Shown here piece by piece: positions 59,947 through 64,000 of a stretch of DNA of 64,000 bases. The number at the start of each line of letters is the position of its first letter. Position 1 is the first letter of the stretch. Origin of the DNA: JAOABP01 sp964590395 (GTDB taxonomy: Bacteria > Hydrothermota > Tepidihabitantia > Tepidihabitantales > Tepidihabitantaceae); the NCBI GenBank assembly GCA_964590395.1, contig CAZPVT010000005.1:186001-250000 (forward strand), written 5' to 3'. Both the position numbers and the translations under genes were made by a program. A model generated the notes under the pieces. It ran no database searches, was not told the DNA's origin, and was given only the letters and a program-made list of their open reading frames with translations.

Positions 59947-60618
59947 ATGGAAAACACAACTGAAAGAAGAGGAATGCCCCTTTTAGGGGATGATTTTCCG
60001 GAGATGAAGGTTCAGACTACCCGTGGCGTAATGGAACTGCCCAAGGCTTTTGCCGGCAGATGGTTTGTACTTTTCAGCCATCCGGCTGACTTTACTCCGG
60101 TCTGCACAACCGAATTTGTGGCATTTCAAAAACGGTACGATCGATTCCGGGCATTGAACTGCGAACTGATCGGATTAAGCGTGGATCAGGTTTTTTCCCA
60201 TATTAAGTGGGAAGAATGGATCAGAGAGAAATTGGGTGTGGAGATTGAGTTTCCGATAATCGCTGATACCGGTAAGGTTGCCAATATGCTGGGGTTGATC
60301 CATCCCGGTAAAGGAACAAATACGGTGCGCGCGGTTTTTGTTGTTGACGACCGGGGAAAAATCAGAATTATTCTCTATTATCCGCAGGAACTGGGCAGGA
60401 ATATTGACGAAATCCTGCGGGCGGTTGAGGGAATGCAGACTGCGGATAAATACCGGGTAGCGATGCCGGCAAACTGGCCCAACAATGAGCTGGTGAAAGA
60501 CCATGTGATTGTGCCACCGGCTAGTGATGTAAAAACCGCTAGAGAACGGTTAGAAAAGGCAAAGGCGGGTGAGTTTGAGTGTTTTGACTGGTGGTTCTGT
60601 CATAAGAGACTATCTTGA
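59947..60618 (+). CDS. Peroxiredoxin (Prx6/archaeal type)
   Basis: 223 residues. Reduces hydrogen and organic peroxides. Peroxidatic Cys53 in PADFTPVCTTEF, then LIGLSVDQVFSHIKW, IADTGKVANMLGL, and a Prx6-type C-terminal domain ending with Cys212 and Cys218 (ECFDWWFCHK). That pair matches the resolving-Cys arrangement of archaeal peroxiredoxins such as Aeropyrum, so it is probably functionally 2-Cys. Strong Shine-Dalgarno (AAAAGGAGG). Confidence 0.97.
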   Translation: MENTTERRGMPLLGDDFPEMKVQTTRGVMELPKAFAGRWFVLFSHPADFTPVCTTEFVAFQKRYDRFRALNCELIGLSVDQVFSHIKWEEWIREKLGVEIEFPIIADTGKVANMLGLIHPGKGTNTVRAVFVVDDRGKIRIILYYPQELGRNIDEILRAVEGMQTADKYRVAMPANWPNNELVKDHVIVPPASDVKTARERLEKAKAGEFECFDWWFCHKRLS

Positions 60619-60635
60619 TAAGAGAGGGAATAATT

Positions 60636-60920
60636 ATGCTGTCCGATATTCCGAAGAGATTAAAGGATGTGGATAGGGAGACGCTGGATTTAGAGATTCT
60701 GCGTGCGGGAATAATTGCGGAACTGGATGCGATAAATCTCTATGAGCAGATGGCAGCGATGACCGAAAATGAGAATATCAGAAGGGTGCTTTTAGACATT
60801 GTCCGTGAAGAAAAGGCACATTTCGGCGAATTCGAGGCTTTACTTTTCAAACTGGATAAAGAGCAGGTTAAAGAAACAGAGGCAGGTAAGCGAGAGGTAG
60901 GGGAGCTCACTAACGATTAG
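60636..60920 (+). CDS. Encapsulin-type demi-ferritin (EncFtn-like)
   Basis: 94 residues. Two-helix ferritin-like subunit that becomes a ferroxidase only as an annular decamer. Seen: LRAGIIAELDAINLYEQMA and VREEKAHFGEFEALLF with Glu29, Glu59 and His62 in the EncFtn ligand pattern (Glu, Glu, His three residues on). Sequence recalls the N-terminal ferritin domain fused to the Pyrococcus encapsulin. The open frame begins at 60615, but ATG at 60636 with GAGAGGG is chosen. No encapsulin shell gene follows here, although the C-terminus (EVGELTND) could act as a cargo tail. Confidence 0.85.
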   Translation: MLSDIPKRLKDVDRETLDLEILRAGIIAELDAINLYEQMAAMTENENIRRVLLDIVREEKAHFGEFEALLFKLDKEQVKETEAGKREVGELTND

Positions 60921-61009
60921 TTAGCAACCAGACAATCCTCGATAGTTAAGGGTAAAAATTCCGGAGTGGAAGGGAGTATTTTTTTTGTGTATAATCAATA
61001 AAGTCGAAA

Positions 61010-61528
61010 ATGATTGAACAAGAGGATAAAAAGGTTTTTTATTCGTTGCTTAACAAGCCAGCGATAGCGGTGCCGATGGTACTGGTCCTGCTTATGGTTT
61101 TGGTAGCAGCAGTTGTGGTGGTTGTTAAGAATGCGGGCAAAGTACAGATTGGCCCGGCACCGGTGCCCGTAGGACCGTTACCTAAAGATACGACCTTATT
61201 GAAATCACGGCGACATTTACTAAGAAGTATTGAGCGACTGGAACGACGGCTAACTGAATACCGGCAGAAAGTTGCAACGTTCGCTCCGCGCCAGGATTCA
61301 CTTTTTAATCTGTGTCGGGATAGACTTGCCCGGCTATGGGATGAGTTTGCTTTGGTGGAAGCGGCGGGTAGTTACGTCGAAAGAAAAGAAAGACTTGCGA
61401 ACACAAGGAAAAAATATGTTCAGGTGCGCGAAATGGTGAGTGATTTTGGGCGTTCAGTTGACTCCACGATATCGGAGTCTTTGGCTGATTCACTGGACAA
61501 AGAGTTCGAAAAACTGATCAGGGATTAG
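61010..61528 (+). CDS. Membrane-anchored helical protein, function unknown
   Basis: 172 residues, not recognised. An N-terminal cytosolic stretch (1-15), one membrane helix (about 20-43, AVPMVLVLLMVLVAAVVVVV), a Pro-rich linker (GPAPVPVGPLPKD) and a charged helical region (60-172) with LLRSIERLERRLTEYRQKV and RKKYVQVREMV. The layout is like the small proteins at 625-1032 and 1095-1466. A TATAAT (60990-60995) lies upstream but no -35 box is visible. It precedes purL by 42 bases. Confidence 0.7.
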   Translation: MIEQEDKKVFYSLLNKPAIAVPMVLVLLMVLVAAVVVVVKNAGKVQIGPAPVPVGPLPKDTTLLKSRRHLLRSIERLERRLTEYRQKVATFAPRQDSLFNLCRDRLARLWDEFALVEAAGSYVERKERLANTRKKYVQVREMVSDFGRSVDSTISESLADSLDKEFEKLIRD

Positions 61529-61570
61529 GAGATTTTTCGTTGATCATCCCAATTTTTATCCCCAATTAAA

Positions 61571-64000
61571 ATGTCTGGGTGTTTAGATTCTGATTTAGTC
61601 TGGCAAATTGAAGTGGTTAAAAAGGGTTTTGACCCGGAAGCCAAAATCATTGAGAACGATGTTCGGGATCTTGAGATTAAGAATATCCGGGGCGCCAGGA
61701 TTACAAGACTGTGGTTTCTAAGCGGAGATTTTAATGCCAATGAGATTGAACGAATAACCGCGGAGCTGTTATGTGACCCGGTGGTTGAACTTTCCAGGAT
61801 CATTGCTCTTCCTGACGGGAAACTTAAGCAGGTTAGCGGTTTTGAGGTTTTATATAACCCCGGAGTGATGGACCCCAGTGAAGCGAGCGTCCGACGGGCG
61901 TTAGAAGATATGGGATACTGTGATTGTTTGGTCAGAAGCGGCAAAAGATATGAGTTTAGCCGCACCTTATCCGTTGCGGAACAGGCAAGATTGATCAATG
62001 GCGTACTACTTAACCCGCTGATTCAGCATCTTGCCCGGTTAGATGAGGTGGTTTTTACTCGTCCCCGACCTTACCGATTTAAAAAGGTTGCGGTCAAAAT
62101 CAGGGGGGCAGATGATAACACTTTGCTGATGGTTTCCCAGAAGCGTCTTCTGGCACTAACGGTTGAAGAGATGAGGCTCATCCGCCGGTTCTATGAAAGA
62201 TTGGGCCGGGAGCCAACCGATGTGGAACTGGAGACTTTGGCTCAAACCTGGTCAGAACATTGTCAACATAAAACATTTCGGGGCGAGATTGTTTTTGGTG
62301 CCCGCAGGATCAAGAATCTTTTGAAATCGACGATTATGCGGGTAACCGAAGAGCTGGCATTCCCCTGGGTGCTTTCCGCTTTTCATGACAACTCCGGAGT
62401 GATAGAGTTCGACGAGAATTACGGTATCAGTTTTAAGGTAGAAACCCACAATCATCCTTCCGCGCTTGAGCCTTATGGAGGTGCCGCGACCGGAATCGGT
62501 GGAGTAATCCGGGACTGCCTGGGTACCGGACTTGGCGCTAAACCGATTCTTAATACCGATGTTTTTTGTTTCGGATGTTTAGATACACCACGGGAGGAAA
62601 TTCCAGCCGGCGTGATGCATCCGCGGCGGATTATGAAAGGGGTGGTAAGTGGGGTGCGGGATTACGGAAATCGTATGGGCATTCCTACTGCTAACGGAAC
62701 GGTCTATTTCGACGATGGCTACCTTAGTAACCCACTGGTATTTTGCGGGACCGTGGGCGTCATTCCCAGAGATAAATTGCGCAAACGGATACGAGCTGGC
62801 CAGTGGATAGTACTTTTAGGAGGAAGAACCGGGAGAGACGGCATTCACGGGGTTACCTTTGCCTCATTAGAGCTGGAACGGAGTTCGGCAGATTTCTCTT
62901 CTGGTGCGGTTCAGATTGGCAACCCGATTGAGGAAAAGAAACTGCTGGATTTAATTCTAATTGCCCGGGACCGGGGGGTGATCAGTGCAATTACTGACTG
63001 TGGAGGTGGCGGTCTGTCCAGCGCGATCGGTGAGATGACGCAGAGGAAGGGATGTGAGGTTTGGTTAGAGAGGGTGCCGTTGAAGTACCCGGGACTGAGT
63101 CCGGCAGAGATATGGGTCTCTGAGGCACAGGAGCGGATGGTGGTATTTGTTGAGCCGGCACAACTGGCAGAATTGCTGGAACTGGCGAAGATGAACGATG
63201 TGGAGAGTTCAGTAATCGGCAGGGTAACGGATAGTAAACGGCTGATAGTGAAATGCCGCGACCGGGTAGTAGCGGATCTACCGATGAGTTTTCTGCATCA
63301 TGGCTGGCGGCGCGTGCGACGGCGCGCGGTCTGGAATCGACCGGATGTGTCAGAGCCGTTTGTGCCGGAATACCAGAGTCTTAATGAGATGGTATTGAAG
63401 CTGCTCGCGTCGCCCAATATCGCGAGCAAGGAGTGGGTAACCCGGCAGTATGACCATGAGGTTCAGGCAGGGACGATTGTCAAACCGTTCTGCGGCAGAG
63501 ATAATGCTGGACCAACTGATGCCTGTGTAATTATACCGGTCCGGGGCAACAAACGGGCAGTGGTTATTGCCTGCGGGATCTGTCCGAGATACGGGATGAT
63601 CGATCCCTACTGGATGGCAGGGTCAGCAATTGATGAGGCGCTACGCAATTGTGTGGCAGTGGGGGGTGATATTGAGCGGACCGCGATTCTGGATAACTTC
63701 TGCTGGGGTAGTCCGGAAAAGCCGGAGCAACTGGGTGCTTTGGTGCGTGCGGCAGAAGGGTGCTATGAGATTGCCCGTGGTTTCCGGGTGCCATTTATCT
63801 CGGGCAAGGATTCGCTTTACAACGAGTTTCGAACGGAAACTGGCGATTCAATTTCCATTCCGGGAACTTTACTCATTTCCGCAATCAGCGTGATTCCGGA
63901 TGGCACAAAAACGGTTTCGCAGGATTTCAAGCAACCCGGCTCTTATATTTACTTGCTCGGTGTTACTAAGCCGGAGCTTGGGGGTAGTGAGTATCTTAGA
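61571..64000 (+). CDS. purL: Phosphoribosylformylglycinamidine synthase PurL with N-terminal PurS-like domain (3' end outside window)
   Basis: 810 codons to the window edge without a stop. Step 4 of purine synthesis (ATP-dependent FGAM formation). Residues 1-70 resemble PurS (IEVVKKGFDPEAKIIENDV) and 85-150 a linker; then the PurM-like halves: TWSEHCQHKTF, KVETHNHPSALEPYGGAATG, GNPIEEKKLLDLI, ITDCGGGGLSSAIGEM, SEAQERMVVFV, VAVGGDIERTAILDNFCWG, FISGKDSLYNEF. The glutaminase PurQ domain is not seen before the edge. Fusion of PurS-like and PurL differs from Bacillus (separate purS). Start ATG at 61571 follows an in-frame stop and no clear Shine-Dalgarno. Confidence 0.93.
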   Translation, partial: MSGCLDSDLVWQIEVVKKGFDPEAKIIENDVRDLEIKNIRGARITRLWFLSGDFNANEIERITAELLCDPVVELSRIIALPDGKLKQVSGFEVLYNPGVMDPSEASVRRALEDMGYCDCLVRSGKRYEFSRTLSVAEQARLINGVLLNPLIQHLARLDEVVFTRPRPYRFKKVAVKIRGADDNTLLMVSQKRLLALTVEEMRLIRRFYERLGREPTDVELETLAQTWSEHCQHKTFRGEIVFGARRIKNLLKSTIMRVTEELAFPWVLSAFHDNSGVIEFDENYGISFKVETHNHPSALEPYGGAATGIGGVIRDCLGTGLGAKPILNTDVFCFGCLDTPREEIPAGVMHPRRIMKGVVSGVRDYGNRMGIPTANGTVYFDDGYLSNPLVFCGTVGVIPRDKLRKRIRAGQWIVLLGGRTGRDGIHGVTFASLELERSSADFSSGAVQIGNPIEEKKLLDLILIARDRGVISAITDCGGGGLSSAIGEMTQRKGCEVWLERVPLKYPGLSPAEIWVSEAQERMVVFVEPAQLAELLELAKMNDVESSVIGRVTDSKRLIVKCRDRVVADLPMSFLHHGWRRVRRRAVWNRPDVSEPFVPEYQSLNEMVLKLLASPNIASKEWVTRQYDHEVQAGTIVKPFCGRDNAGPTDACVIIPVRGNKRAVVIACGICPRYGMIDPYWMAGSAIDEALRNCVAVGGDIERTAILDNFCWGSPEKPEQLGALVRAAEGCYEIARGFRVPFISGKDSLYNEFRTETGDSISIPGTLLISAISVIPDGTKTVSQDFKQPGSYIYLLGVTKPELGGSEYLR

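Overview
The window is bacterial chromosome, densely coded, of moderate GC, with no sign of phage, CRISPR or insertion sequences. The organism is best guessed as an uncultivated lineage near candidate phylum WOR-3 (Stahlbacteria) or a neighbouring FCB-like group. This rests on a secreted subtilase with a C-terminal FlgD-like/T9SS-type sorting domain, a large SecA with an extra insertion, a bacterial RNA polymerase with separate rpoB and rpoC, and the gene order. It is an inference and would need a marker-gene tree.

Layout. 1-6290: the end of sppA converges on a minus-strand HEAT-protein/secA operon with two small membrane-anchored proteins. 6390-9398: a secreted subtilase gene with its own promoter and a 3' hairpin. 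9418-23389: one uninterrupted plus-strand information-processing block, tRNA-Thr/Tyr/Gly, tRNA-Thr-tuf-rpmG-tRNA-Trp-secE-nusG-rplKAJL-rpoBC-rpsLG. 23411-25135: recJ. 25651-31769: a minus-strand operon with two paralogous EIIA-antiporter fusions flanking a Usp-like protein, ending in a glycosyltransferase-TPR membrane protein. 31870-39357: a nine-gene minus-strand operon (DJ-1-like, dtd, yicC, gmk, rpoZ, coaBC, dnaB, radA, PIN-TRAM). 39455-41002: lepB and a HemW-like protein with no cluster cysteines. 41056-42394: a decaying zone (frameshifted DUF554 gene, sorting-domain fragment, repeat). 42395-45436: rsmD-coaD-obg-dprA. 45433-48254: histidine kinase, response regulator, nadC. 48497-50426: cutA and a second HEAT protein. 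50438-57605: parA-parB-M23 peptidase, then smc-ftsY. 57714-64000: a 2H-phosphoesterase-like protein, a PP-loop thiolase, tspO, peroxiredoxin, an encapsulin-type demi-ferritin, a small membrane protein and the first 810 codons of purL.

Three observations stand out. (1) Nearly every operon-leading gene without a Shine-Dalgarno has a sigma70-like promoter with a 16-base spacer placed so that transcription would begin on, or within about five bases of, the start codon. This predicts widespread leaderless mRNA and fixes several start codons (recJ, parA, rsmD, the DJ-1 gene and others). (2) The three gene-free stretches longer than 300 bases all carry related sequence, an apparent intergenic repeat family of about 285 bases. 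(3) Several proteins keep their family fold but lack catalytic residues: HemW-like, PIN-TRAM, DJ-1-like and 2H-like.

Family assignments come from motifs read by eye. No database search was run.
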